Positions 15,675 through 23,805 of a DNA stretch of 44,396 nucleotides are shown piece after piece; the first letter of the stretch is position 1; each line of letters starts with the position of its first letter. Under the pieces are notes generated by a model. It was not told the origin of the DNA. It searched no databases and worked only from the letters and a program-made list of their open reading frames with translations. Both the position numbers and the translations under genes were made by a program. The DNA comes from JAVEYA01 sp034003745 (GTDB lineage: Bacteria; Bacillota; Peptococcia; DRI-13; PHAD01): contig JAVEYA010000007.1 in the NCBI GenBank assembly GCA_034003745.1, forward strand, positions 1 through 44,396. Reading direction: 5' to 3'.

Positions 15675-15690
15675 GTTAGATTAATCAAAC
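15675..15690. promoter_or_regulatory. Palindromic operator copy 5, upstream of ABC transporter pair
   Basis: GTTAGATTAATCAAAC is palindromic at 14 of 16 positions, the best copy in the window. It sits 33 nt before the ABC start codon. Confidence 0.6.
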
Positions 15691-15722
15691 AATATTACAA
15701 TATGAAGAGGAGGATAAGCAGC

Positions 15723-17531
15723 ATGCCCAAAGAGAAAAAACCATCTATTCTCAAACGGTTTACGCCCTATATGGGCAAGAAAAAAGTCCTTTTGCCCTTA
15801 TCTTTAGTTTTGTCGGCGCTTTCCGCCGTTTTGAACATCCTGCCTTTTGTGCTGGTCTGGTTCATCACCCGGGATATTTTAGCGGCGCCGCAAGCCATTG
15901 ATGTTCCCCGGGTGAGTTTTTATGCCTGGCTGGCCTTTGCCGCGGCCCTGGCCGGCATCGTCTTTTATTTTGCCGCCTTGGCGAGTTCCCATCTGGCGGC
16001 GTTTCGCGTCGAGGTCGGCTTGCAAAAAGTTGGGATGGCCAAAATACTCTCCCTGCCCCTCGGCTTTTTTGAACGGCATGCCGGCGGCAAAATACGTAAA
16101 ATTGTTAACGACGGCGCGGGAACCACCCATAGCTTTTTAGCGCACCAGCTGCCGGATATGGCGGGCAGCGTCGTCTCCCCCCCTCATATTAATCGTATTG
16201 ATTTTTACCGTGGAGTGGAGAATGGGCTGGCTTCTTTGGTCCCGATAATTTTGGGCTTCATCACCATGAAATTTATGACCAGCGCCCAAGGAAAAAAGTT
16301 TCAAAAAAGGTATTTTGATTTTCTGGAAGAAATGAGCGCCGAATCCGTGGAATATGTCCGCGGTATTCCGGTAGTCAAGACGTTCGGCCAATCCATTTTT
16401 TCCTTTAAACGCTTCTATGACAGCATCATCAAATATAAAGAGATGGTTTATGCCTACGCCGTTCTTTGGCAAAAACCGATGTCGTTTTATGCCGTAATCA
16501 TGCAATCCGCCGTCTTCTTTCTGATTCCAATGGCCATCCTCTTAATCGGCAGGGGAGAGAACCTTCCCCTGGTGCTGGCCGATTTCGTCTTCTATCTGCT
16601 GATCTCGCCCACCTTTACGCTGCTTTTGATGAAATCCATGTATTTTCAGCAAAACGCCATGATTGCCGGACAAGCGATTGACAGGCTGGATAACCTGTTG
16701 GACTATCCGGATTTAAACTTCAGCGCCAAGGCCCTCAGGCTGAAGAATTACAGTCTGGAATTTAAGGACGTCGTTTTTTCCTATGACGGCAGCGACAAGC
16801 GTGCCGTTGATTGCATCAGCTTTACCGTAAACGAAGGGGAAACGGTCGCTCTGGTCGGCGCTTCAGGGGGAGGAAAAACAACCATTGCCCGGCTGGCGGC
16901 CCGTTTTTGGGACGTGGATGCGGGCGAAGTATTGGTCGGCGGGATCAATGTCAAGGATATCCCCAAAAAAGAATTGATGGACAATATCTCCTTTGTTTTT
17001 CAAAATACCAGGCTGTTTAAAGGTTCCTTACGGGAAAATATTCTTTTCGGCACAGAAAACGCCGGCGAAAAGGAAATCAATCAGGCCATTAATTTTTCTC
17101 AATCCCAAGAGATTATTGAGAATCTTCCGGAGGGCCTGGATACGGTCATCGGCTCAAAGGGGACCTATCTTTCCGGGGGCGAACAACAAAGAATCGCCCT
17201 GGCCAGGGCCATGGTCAAGAACGCGCCGATCGTGCTGCTGGATGAAGCAACCGCTTTTGCCGACCCCGAAAATGAGCATTTAATCCAAAAAGCCTTAAAA
17301 GAGCTGAGCCGGAACAAAACGACCCTCATGATCGCGCACCGCCTGACCAGCGTGCAGAATGTCGACCGGATTCTGGTAATTGAGGGCGGCAGAATCGCGG
17401 AGGAAGGAACGCATGCCGGGCTGCTCAAAAAAGGCGGCCTTTATAAAACCATGTGGGACGAATACCAAAAATCCGTCGCCTGGAAAATTGGCGCGGATAA
17501 TACGATAAGCAAGGGAGGCCAACATGATTAA
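15723..17531 (+). CDS. ABC half-transporter (permease-ATPase fusion), first of pair
   Basis: This 602-residue protein has an N-terminal six-helix exporter-type membrane domain and a C-terminal ATPase with Walker A GASGGGKTT, signature LSGGEQQRIALARAM and Walker B IVLLDEATAFADPE. The ATG at 15723 follows a strong AGAGGAGG. Residues near 153-168 read SPPHINRIDFYRGVEN, polar where a membrane helix is expected; the other frame there reads PLILIVLIFTVEWRMG (see findings). Pairing with the next gene, placement behind two palindromes and proximity to a metal regulator suggest a siderophore-type importer of the IrtAB/YbtPQ kind, but a drug or peptide exporter cannot be excluded. Confidence 0.8.
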   Translation: MPKEKKPSILKRFTPYMGKKKVLLPLSLVLSALSAVLNILPFVLVWFITRDILAAPQAIDVPRVSFYAWLAFAAALAGIVFYFAALASSHLAAFRVEVGLQKVGMAKILSLPLGFFERHAGGKIRKIVNDGAGTTHSFLAHQLPDMAGSVVSPPHINRIDFYRGVENGLASLVPIILGFITMKFMTSAQGKKFQKRYFDFLEEMSAESVEYVRGIPVVKTFGQSIFSFKRFYDSIIKYKEMVYAYAVLWQKPMSFYAVIMQSAVFFLIPMAILLIGRGENLPLVLADFVFYLLISPTFTLLLMKSMYFQQNAMIAGQAIDRLDNLLDYPDLNFSAKALRLKNYSLEFKDVVFSYDGSDKRAVDCISFTVNEGETVALVGASGGGKTTIARLAARFWDVDAGEVLVGGINVKDIPKKELMDNISFVFQNTRLFKGSLRENILFGTENAGEKEINQAINFSQSQEIIENLPEGLDTVIGSKGTYLSGGEQQRIALARAMVKNAPIVLLDEATAFADPENEHLIQKALKELSRNKTTLMIAHRLTSVQNVDRILVIEGGRIAEEGTHAGLLKKGGLYKTMWDEYQKSVAWKIGADNTISKGGQHD

Positions 17532-19263
17532 GTATTTCCAAAACAAATACGCTATGTCGGAAAAAGGCGCGAAAGATCTTTGGCGCTCCATTATCTGGAC
17601 GGTCGTCTTGGACCTTAGCTTTATGGCCCCGGTAATCCTCAGCTTTAAATTCCTGGAGGATTACCTGCAGGCGCTTTCGAACCCCGCCCACAACCCGCAA
17701 AACAGTATCTTTAACTACGTGATTCTATCGGTGGCGCTTTTTTTGGCAATGCTTGTTCCAGCTTATTTTCACTATGACTCCACCTATACCAAAATTTACG
17801 AAGAGAGCGCCCGCAGGCGGATCAGCCTGGCTGAGACCCTCAGAAAGCTGCCGCTGGCCTTTTTCGGGAAAAAAGATATTGCCGACCTCAGCGCAACCAT
17901 CATGGACGACGCTACCCAGATCGAAATGCTCTTTTCCCATGCAGTTCCGCAAATATATGCCGCGACTCTGACGCTTTTTATTATGGGCGTGCTGTTGTTT
18001 GTGTACAACTGGATGCTGGCGCTGGCCGCATTTTGGGTAGTTCCGGTCGCCCTCCTGGTTTTTATCCTATCCAGAAAGCTGCAAAATAAAATGCATACCG
18101 AACTTTATCTGATGAAAAGGGATATTTCCGATCATATTCAAGAGTCGCTGGACTCCGCCCAGGAAATCAAATCCTATAACCGGGAAGAAGCCTTTACGCA
18201 AACTTTAAACGCCAAGCTGGATCATTACGAAAAGATTTTGATCAAAGGAGAGCTGTTGATCGGCGCCTTTATCAACCTGTCTTATATCTTCCTGCAACTG
18301 GGTCTGCCCAGTGTGATCCTGATCGGGTTTTATCTTTTGGTCACGGGTTACGTTTCTGTTTTCACCTACATCGTTTTTCTGGTAGTCGTGGTCCGTATTT
18401 ACCACCCGATTATGGACGCTATGAATAATTTTGCCATGCTGCTGTTTCTCGGGGTGCGCATCAAACGCATGAAGGAAATGGATAACATGCCCCGGCAGGA
18501 AGGAAAAACCGAATTCCGCCCCCAAAACTACGATATCACCTTCAAAAACGTTGACTTTGCCTATCAGGACGGGGTGCAAACCTTAAAGAACGTCAGCTTT
18601 ACGGCCAAACAAGGCGAGGTGACGGCGCTGGTCGGGCCTTCCGGCGGCGGCAAGAGTACGGCGGCCAAGTTGTCCGCGCGTTTCTGGGATATCGATCAAG
18701 GCGTCATCACCCTGGGCGGAGAAGATATCTCACAGATTGATCCGGAAACGCTTTTGCGGTATTATTCCATTGTTTTTCAGGACGTCACCCTGTTTAATTC
18801 CAGTGTGAAAGAAAATATCCGTTTGGGTAAAAAAGACGCGACCGACGAGGAAGTAATCCAAGCGGCGCGTCTGGCCCAGTGCGACGAGTTCGTGCAAAAG
18901 CTCCCCCAGGGATACGATACCCTGATCGGAGAAAACGGCGAAAAGTTATCCGGCGGGGAAAGACAGCGGATCTCCATCGCCAGAGCCATCCTCAAAGACG
19001 CGCCGGTTATCCTGCTGGATGAAGCGACCGCCTCTTTGGATGCGGAAAATGAGAGCAAGATCCAGAGCGCACTCAGCGAGCTGATCAAAAACAAGACCGT
19101 TTTGCTGATTGCACACCGCATGAGAACCGTTTCCGGCGCTGATAAAATCATTGTAATCAAAGACGGCGCTGTGGCTGAATCAGGCGCGCCGACGGAGTTA
19201 ATAGAAAAACAAGGCTTCTTTTCTGCGATGCTGCAGACGCAATACCGGAATCATTCGTTATAA
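17524..19263 (+). CDS. ABC half-transporter (permease-ATPase fusion), second of pair
   Basis: This 579-residue protein has the same architecture as its upstream partner: membrane helices in the first 300 residues, then an ATPase with Walker A GPSGGGKST, signature LSGGERQRISIARAI and Walker B VILLDEATASLDAE. The start overlaps the previous stop by 8 nt and GGGAGG lies upstream, so the two are translated together and probably form a heterodimer. Unlike its partner the membrane domain reads continuously. The substrate is unknown; iron-chelate import is the favoured inference from context. Confidence 0.85.
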   Translation: MIKYFQNKYAMSEKGAKDLWRSIIWTVVLDLSFMAPVILSFKFLEDYLQALSNPAHNPQNSIFNYVILSVALFLAMLVPAYFHYDSTYTKIYEESARRRISLAETLRKLPLAFFGKKDIADLSATIMDDATQIEMLFSHAVPQIYAATLTLFIMGVLLFVYNWMLALAAFWVVPVALLVFILSRKLQNKMHTELYLMKRDISDHIQESLDSAQEIKSYNREEAFTQTLNAKLDHYEKILIKGELLIGAFINLSYIFLQLGLPSVILIGFYLLVTGYVSVFTYIVFLVVVVRIYHPIMDAMNNFAMLLFLGVRIKRMKEMDNMPRQEGKTEFRPQNYDITFKNVDFAYQDGVQTLKNVSFTAKQGEVTALVGPSGGGKSTAAKLSARFWDIDQGVITLGGEDISQIDPETLLRYYSIVFQDVTLFNSSVKENIRLGKKDATDEEVIQAARLAQCDEFVQKLPQGYDTLIGENGEKLSGGERQRISIARAILKDAPVILLDEATASLDAENESKIQSALSELIKNKTVLLIAHRMRTVSGADKIIVIKDGAVAESGAPTELIEKQGFFSAMLQTQYRNHSL

Positions 19264-19582
19264 ACGGGGAACCTTATCGTAAGGGATACTTGCGAATAAC
19301 GTTGGTGGCTATCGCCCGGTAAGTCCCGGCATGGGATTCGCTCATCGGCTTTTTAAAGCCGGTTAAGTGTGGTAATTATTATCAGTAATTATTCCCAGAA
19401 AAAGTAATCCTGCTTATCTACTTGACGCAAAATTAGGAGAGGGTTATTATTTAAATAAAGCATAGTTTAAATTTTTTGATTTCTTCAGGCAGGAAGTAGC
19501 GGCAGAAAAAGAGAATTATTACTTGCTGGATTTAATTTTGTGTTTTTTATTATGTTTTATCATAAAAGAGGGGGTATTAAAA
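19264..19582 (+). other. 319-base intergenic region
   Basis: This stretch has no supportable ORF apart from a 20-codon extension of the following gene that lacks a ribosome binding site. A short hairpin (CGGCTTT/AAAGCCG, 19346-19361) may end the ABC operon transcript but lacks a T run. The promoter of the aldehyde dehydrogenase gene lies at 19422-19450, leaving a leader of roughly 125 nt that is AT-rich with no riboswitch recognised. Confidence 0.5.
19422..19450 (+). promoter_or_regulatory. Strong housekeeping-type promoter before aldehyde dehydrogenase copy 1
   Basis: TTGACG (19422-19427) and TATTAT (19445-19450) are separated by exactly 17 nt. The region is not part of the duplicated block, so copy 2 does not carry this promoter. 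Confidence 0.6.
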
Positions 19583-21009
19583 ATGAGCGACGCGAAGGAA
19601 TACGTTGCCGGACTAGTCAAGAGAGCCAAGGAAGCCCAGAAAACAATCGAGTACTTTACCCAGGAGCAAGTGGATGAGCTTGCTGCTGCCGTAGCGTGGA
19701 GCTGTGTCAAAGACGGCCCTGCCCAGGAAATAGCCAAAATGGCTGTGGAAGAATCCAGAATGGGATACTATGACGCCAAATATGCCAAGCTTATGACCAA
19801 AGTAAAAGGCGCCTTAAGAGACATGAAAGGCCAGAAATCCGTAGGCGTTATCGAACGCGACGATGCCAAAGGCCTGATCAAGATTGCCAAGCCGGTGGGC
19901 GTAATCGGCTGCATCATTCCTTGCACCAACCCGGAAGCGACGCCGGTAGTAAAAGCCATCTGGACCCTGAAGACCCGCAACGCGGCCATCTTTGCCCCGC
20001 ATCCGCGGACCAAGAACACCAATACCCTGGTGGTCAACACCATGCGCGCCACCTTGAAGAAATTCGGCGTATCGGAAGACTTATTGATCGGTATTGAAGA
20101 ACCCAGCATGGAAATCACCCAGGAACTGATGAAGCAGTGCGACCTGATCCTGGCTACCGGCGGCGGCGGACTGGTGAAAGAAGCCTATTCCTCCGGGACC
20201 CCGGCCTACGGCGTAGGACAGGGCAACGCCTCCGTTATCGTTGACGAAACTGCGGACTTAAAAGAAGCCGCCAACAAACTGCTGCGCTCCAAGACCTTTG
20301 ACTATGCCACCAGCTGTTCCGCGGAGAACTCCATGGTTATCCAGGAAGGCATCTATGACGAATTCGTCGGATACGTCAAAGCCGAAGGCGGCTATGTCGT
20401 CAGCCCCGAAGAAAAAGCTAAACTGCTGGCTACCATGTGGCCGGACGGCAGCCATCTGAACACCGGCATCACCGCTCAGCCGGTTGAAAAGATTGCCGAA
20501 ATGGCCGGCATTAAGATTCCGGAGGGTACTAAATTCCTCGTAGTGGAAGAAACAGGCATTGGCCCGGCTCATCCGTTCTCCGGGGAGAAACTGTCCGTAG
20601 TCGTAACCTTCTTCAAATACAAAGAGTTTTCGGAAGCCATTGAGAAAGTCAACCAAATCACCCAATACCATGGACGGGGCCATTCCAGCGGGATTCATTC
20701 CGCTAAAGAAGACCGTATTATCGAATACGGCTTAAAGACCAAGGTCAGCCGGATCATGGTCAACCAACCCCAGTGCCTGGCTAACTCCGGCGCCTGGACC
20801 AACAGCATGCCGATGAGTATGACCTTAGGCTGCGGCAAAGGCAAAGAGTGGGGCGGCAACATCTCCTCGGAGAACATGTCCTGGCATCACCTGATGAACG
20901 TGACCTGGATTTCCTTCCCGCATGCCAGCAATCAGCCGACGGATGAAGACCTCTTCGGCAAAGAGATCATGGCGAAATACTAGAAAAGTATCCATAAGGG
21001 CAAGGCACG
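19565..21009 (+). repeat. Direct repeat unit A (1,445 bp)
   Basis: This block, containing the ribosome binding site, the whole aldehyde dehydrogenase gene and 26 bp after its stop, recurs at 21140-22584. The only difference I found is at 20905 (C) versus 22480 (T), a silent ACC/ACT change. The flanks outside the block are unrelated. Confidence 0.9.
19583..20983 (+). CDS. Acylating (CoA-dependent) aldehyde dehydrogenase, copy 1
   Basis: This 466-residue NAD-dependent aldehyde dehydrogenase lacks a signal peptide. Features are the IIPCTNPEATPV motif of the acylating group, GGGGLVKEAYSSGTPAYGVG, and the catalytic Cys in TSCSAENSMVI. The family (EutE, the AdhE N-terminal domain, sulfoacetaldehyde dehydrogenase SauS) interconverts an aldehyde and its acyl-CoA. 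Acetaldehyde with the nearby iron alcohol dehydrogenase would give ethanol metabolism; sulfoacetaldehyde is an alternative, and sequence alone does not decide. I chose the ATG at 19583 after GAGGGGG. Codons are rich in GGC, ATC and ACC, suggesting high expression. Confidence 0.85.
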   Translation: MSDAKEYVAGLVKRAKEAQKTIEYFTQEQVDELAAAVAWSCVKDGPAQEIAKMAVEESRMGYYDAKYAKLMTKVKGALRDMKGQKSVGVIERDDAKGLIKIAKPVGVIGCIIPCTNPEATPVVKAIWTLKTRNAAIFAPHPRTKNTNTLVVNTMRATLKKFGVSEDLLIGIEEPSMEITQELMKQCDLILATGGGGLVKEAYSSGTPAYGVGQGNASVIVDETADLKEAANKLLRSKTFDYATSCSAENSMVIQEGIYDEFVGYVKAEGGYVVSPEEKAKLLATMWPDGSHLNTGITAQPVEKIAEMAGIKIPEGTKFLVVEETGIGPAHPFSGEKLSVVVTFFKYKEFSEAIEKVNQITQYHGRGHSSGIHSAKEDRIIEYGLKTKVSRIMVNQPQCLANSGAWTNSMPMSMTLGCGKGKEWGGNISSENMSWHHLMNVTWISFPHASNQPTDEDLFGKEIMAKY

Positions 21010-21060
21010 AAACCGTTAAACGGTTTCGTGCCGGACCTTGCTTTTTATTTCTCTTTTTTT
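20996..21060 (+). terminator. Terminator after aldehyde dehydrogenase copy 1
   Basis: A long hairpin (GCAAGG...CGAAACCGTT / AACGGTTTCG...CCTTGC, about 21000-21043) is followed by T-rich sequence. Its 5' part lies in the repeat and its 3' part does not, so copy 2 lacks this structure. Confidence 0.75.
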
Positions 21061-21139
21061 ACCTAAATATGTTAATTAATTCACAAAATACTGCAATATA
21101 ACCAAGGATTATACAGGCAGTGCGCCTGATATAAATTAT

Positions 21140-22584
21140 AAAGAGGGGGTATTAAAAATGAGCGACGCGAAGGAATACGTTGCCGGACTAGTCAAGAGAG
21201 CCAAGGAAGCCCAGAAAACAATCGAGTACTTTACCCAGGAGCAAGTGGATGAGCTTGCTGCTGCCGTAGCGTGGAGCTGTGTCAAAGACGGCCCTGCCCA
21301 GGAAATAGCCAAAATGGCTGTGGAAGAATCCAGAATGGGATACTATGACGCCAAATATGCCAAGCTTATGACCAAAGTAAAAGGCGCCTTAAGAGACATG
21401 AAAGGCCAGAAATCCGTAGGCGTTATCGAACGCGACGATGCCAAAGGCCTGATCAAGATTGCCAAGCCGGTGGGCGTAATCGGCTGCATCATTCCTTGCA
21501 CCAACCCGGAAGCGACGCCGGTAGTAAAAGCCATCTGGACCCTGAAGACCCGCAACGCGGCCATCTTTGCCCCGCATCCGCGGACCAAGAACACCAATAC
21601 CCTGGTGGTCAACACCATGCGCGCCACCTTGAAGAAATTCGGCGTATCGGAAGACTTATTGATCGGTATTGAAGAACCCAGCATGGAAATCACCCAGGAA
21701 CTGATGAAGCAGTGCGACCTGATCCTGGCTACCGGCGGCGGCGGACTGGTGAAAGAAGCCTATTCCTCCGGGACCCCGGCCTACGGCGTAGGACAGGGCA
21801 ACGCCTCCGTTATCGTTGACGAAACTGCGGACTTAAAAGAAGCCGCCAACAAACTGCTGCGCTCCAAGACCTTTGACTATGCCACCAGCTGTTCCGCGGA
21901 GAACTCCATGGTTATCCAGGAAGGCATCTATGACGAATTCGTCGGATACGTCAAAGCCGAAGGCGGCTATGTCGTCAGCCCCGAAGAAAAAGCTAAACTG
22001 CTGGCTACCATGTGGCCGGACGGCAGCCATCTGAACACCGGCATCACCGCTCAGCCGGTTGAAAAGATTGCCGAAATGGCCGGCATTAAGATTCCGGAGG
22101 GTACTAAATTCCTCGTAGTGGAAGAAACAGGCATTGGCCCGGCTCATCCGTTCTCCGGGGAGAAACTGTCCGTAGTCGTAACCTTCTTCAAATACAAAGA
22201 GTTTTCGGAAGCCATTGAGAAAGTCAACCAAATCACCCAATACCATGGACGGGGCCATTCCAGCGGGATTCATTCCGCTAAAGAAGACCGTATTATCGAA
22301 TACGGCTTAAAGACCAAGGTCAGCCGGATCATGGTCAACCAACCCCAGTGCCTGGCTAACTCCGGCGCCTGGACCAACAGCATGCCGATGAGTATGACCT
22401 TAGGCTGCGGCAAAGGCAAAGAGTGGGGCGGCAACATCTCCTCGGAGAACATGTCCTGGCATCACCTGATGAACGTGACTTGGATTTCCTTCCCGCATGC
22501 CAGCAATCAGCCGACGGATGAAGACCTCTTCGGCAAAGAGATCATGGCGAAATACTAGAAAAGTATCCATAAGGGCAAGGCACG
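21140..22584 (+). repeat. Direct repeat unit B (1,445 bp)
   Basis: This is the second copy of the aldehyde dehydrogenase block, offset by exactly 1,575 bp from unit A and identical but for the T at 22480. There is no transposase, target-site duplication or terminal inverted repeat, so it looks like a simple segmental duplication. Confidence 0.9.
21158..22558 (+). CDS. Acylating (CoA-dependent) aldehyde dehydrogenase, copy 2
   Basis: The predicted protein is identical to that of copy 1, including the catalytic Cys in TSCSAENS. The ribosome binding site GAGGGGG and 26 bp of 3' flank are shared as well. The upstream 130 nt between the units differ from the copy 1 promoter region, so this copy may be expressed under different control or from read-through past the copy 1 terminator. 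Near-identity implies recent duplication or ongoing gene conversion. The substrate question is as for copy 1. Confidence 0.85.
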   Translation: MSDAKEYVAGLVKRAKEAQKTIEYFTQEQVDELAAAVAWSCVKDGPAQEIAKMAVEESRMGYYDAKYAKLMTKVKGALRDMKGQKSVGVIERDDAKGLIKIAKPVGVIGCIIPCTNPEATPVVKAIWTLKTRNAAIFAPHPRTKNTNTLVVNTMRATLKKFGVSEDLLIGIEEPSMEITQELMKQCDLILATGGGGLVKEAYSSGTPAYGVGQGNASVIVDETADLKEAANKLLRSKTFDYATSCSAENSMVIQEGIYDEFVGYVKAEGGYVVSPEEKAKLLATMWPDGSHLNTGITAQPVEKIAEMAGIKIPEGTKFLVVEETGIGPAHPFSGEKLSVVVTFFKYKEFSEAIEKVNQITQYHGRGHSSGIHSAKEDRIIEYGLKTKVSRIMVNQPQCLANSGAWTNSMPMSMTLGCGKGKEWGGNISSENMSWHHLMNVTWISFPHASNQPTDEDLFGKEIMAKY

Positions 22585-22619
22585 GCTAGCGTCTGCAGCT
22601 GTAGCCGGCGGTAAAGCGT

Positions 22620-22652
22620 GACAAAGAGCAGGCAACGAGCCTGCTCTTTGTC
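22620..22652 (+). terminator. 13-bp hairpin after aldehyde dehydrogenase copy 2
   Basis: GACAAAGAGCAGG (22620-22632) and CCTGCTCTTTGTC (22640-22652) are perfectly complementary with a 7-nt loop. There is no T run, so termination efficiency is uncertain; it could also limit minus-strand read-through from the DUF2680 gene. Confidence 0.5.
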
Positions 22653-22700
22653 GACTTACCTATTCAGTTGCTGCGGAGTGTGTGTTTTGGCCGTAATTCG

Positions 22701-22991
22701 CTACTGCAGGCCCTTCTGCAGCTTCTCCAGTTTTTTGTTCACCTTGTTTTCCAGGTTTTTGGCCTGTTCTTCGGTGATTTTACCGGATTTTAAATTATCC
22801 TGGATAACCTGTTTTTTCAATTCAAGCAATTCGGTTTTTAATTCCAGGGCTTTCGCCTTTTGCTCAGGCGTAAATTCCAGCTGTGCTTTCTTGTCTTTAT
22901 GAGCCGAAAATTGGTCCGGGCTTCCCAGCGCCACAGAGGCGGCGCCGAAAAACAAAGCCAAGGCTAAGACGATTACAATGGCCTTTTTCAT
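22701..22991 (-). CDS. Small secreted DUF2680-like protein
   Basis: This 96-residue protein has an N-terminal signal peptide (hydrophobic run VIVLALALFFGAASVALG) followed by a charged helical domain with FTPEQKAKALELKTELLELK and GKITEEQAKNLENKV, typical of DUF2680. Such proteins are common in sporeforming Firmicutes; their role is unknown. I chose the ATG at 22991 because GGAGG lies 7 nt upstream; the GTG one codon earlier is less well spaced. It is divergent from the LURP-one-like gene. Confidence 0.78.
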   Translation of the reverse strand: MKKAIVIVLALALFFGAASVALGSPDQFSAHKDKKAQLEFTPEQKAKALELKTELLELKKQVIQDNLKSGKITEEQAKNLENKVNKKLEKLQKGLQ

Positions 22992-23040
22992 CACTTCACC
23001 TCCAAAATTATTATGTGAAGACGATTAAAAAAACATACTC

Positions 23041-23076
23041 TTGAATAATTGGACTATTATTCAATAATTGTATAAA
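23041..23076 (+). promoter_or_regulatory. Promoter overlapped by a 9-bp inverted repeat
   Basis: TTGAATAAT (23041-23049) and ATTATTCAA (23056-23064) form a perfect inverted repeat with a 6-nt spacer. A -35-like TTGGAC (23049-23054) lies within it and TATAAA (23071-23076) follows at 16 nt. A repressor bound to the repeat would block this promoter, which faces the LURP-one-like gene. The regulator is unknown. Confidence 0.45.
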
Positions 23077-23124
23077 ATACTTTTAGACGTTGAATAGTTT
23101 TCCAATTTAAGAGGAGGACGGGCC

Positions 23125-23715
23125 ATGTTTTTCGATAAGCGGGTTTTTCTGATCAAGAAAATCAAGAAAGGGAATATTTTAAAATCGACCTGGAACTATC
23201 AAATTTTTGATCCTGAGACAGACGAACAAATAGGCGAGCTCAGGGATGGAGCCACCGGGATGGCTAAAATCCTGGGCAAAGTTTTCCAAAAAAGATTCTT
23301 AACCAGGTATCTGGATATTTATGATGTGCGCGATAACAGTCTGGTATTTTCGACCAAAATAACGCCGCTTTCTTCTAAAGTAACTGTCTTGGACAATGAA
23401 GGCAAATTGGTAGGGCGGCTGGATTCCAAATTTTTAAGCGGATGTTTCTATTTTGTTTATGACGCTTCCGATCGCGAAGTTGGCCAGGTCAAGGGACACA
23501 TTATGTCCAAGGATTTTGCCCTGGTTGGTCCGCATGAGGAGGGTATCGGCGTCATTACCCGTTCTTGGGATGGCGTGGGCGGCGCGCTTTTAGCCAAATC
23601 TCCTTTTTGTTTTATTGTGGCGGTGGAAGACCCGCTCGCGCATACGCCGCAAGTAATCAGCATGCTGCTGCTGGCAACCGGACTAGCGCTGGATATCGGC
23701 CTGACCAAGCGGTAA
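23125..23715 (+). CDS. LURP-one-related / scramblase-like (tubby-fold) protein
   Basis: This 196-residue protein contains repeated beta-strand segments (YQIFDPETDEQIGEL, YLDIYDVRDNSLVF, FYFVYDASDREVGQV) and ends in a hydrophobic helix (SMLLLATGLALDIGLTK), the pattern of the LURP-one/phospholipid-scramblase-like family. Bacterial members have no established role. AGAGGAGG precedes the ATG. The C-terminal helix may bury in the barrel, as in tubby-like folds, rather than cross a membrane. Confidence 0.65.
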   Translation: MFFDKRVFLIKKIKKGNILKSTWNYQIFDPETDEQIGELRDGATGMAKILGKVFQKRFLTRYLDIYDVRDNSLVFSTKITPLSSKVTVLDNEGKLVGRLDSKFLSGCFYFVYDASDREVGQVKGHIMSKDFALVGPHEEGIGVITRSWDGVGGALLAKSPFCFIVAVEDPLAHTPQVISMLLLATGLALDIGLTKR

Positions 23716-23805
23716 ATGAAAGCTTGACTTAATATTAAAAATCCAACAAAATATGGTTAAGAGGATTGGATTATTTTAAAAAAAACAAAAGGAGGAAGTA
23801 AAATA

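Noticed and set aside
12288..15690. Repeated 16-mers as a CRISPR array
   Set aside because: Spacing is irregular (hundreds to thousands of bases), the repeats are degenerate palindromes in front of genes, and no cas gene is present.
19565..22584. Aldehyde dehydrogenase duplication as an insertion-sequence product
   Set aside because: No transposase, terminal inverted repeats or target-site duplication is visible at the unit borders.
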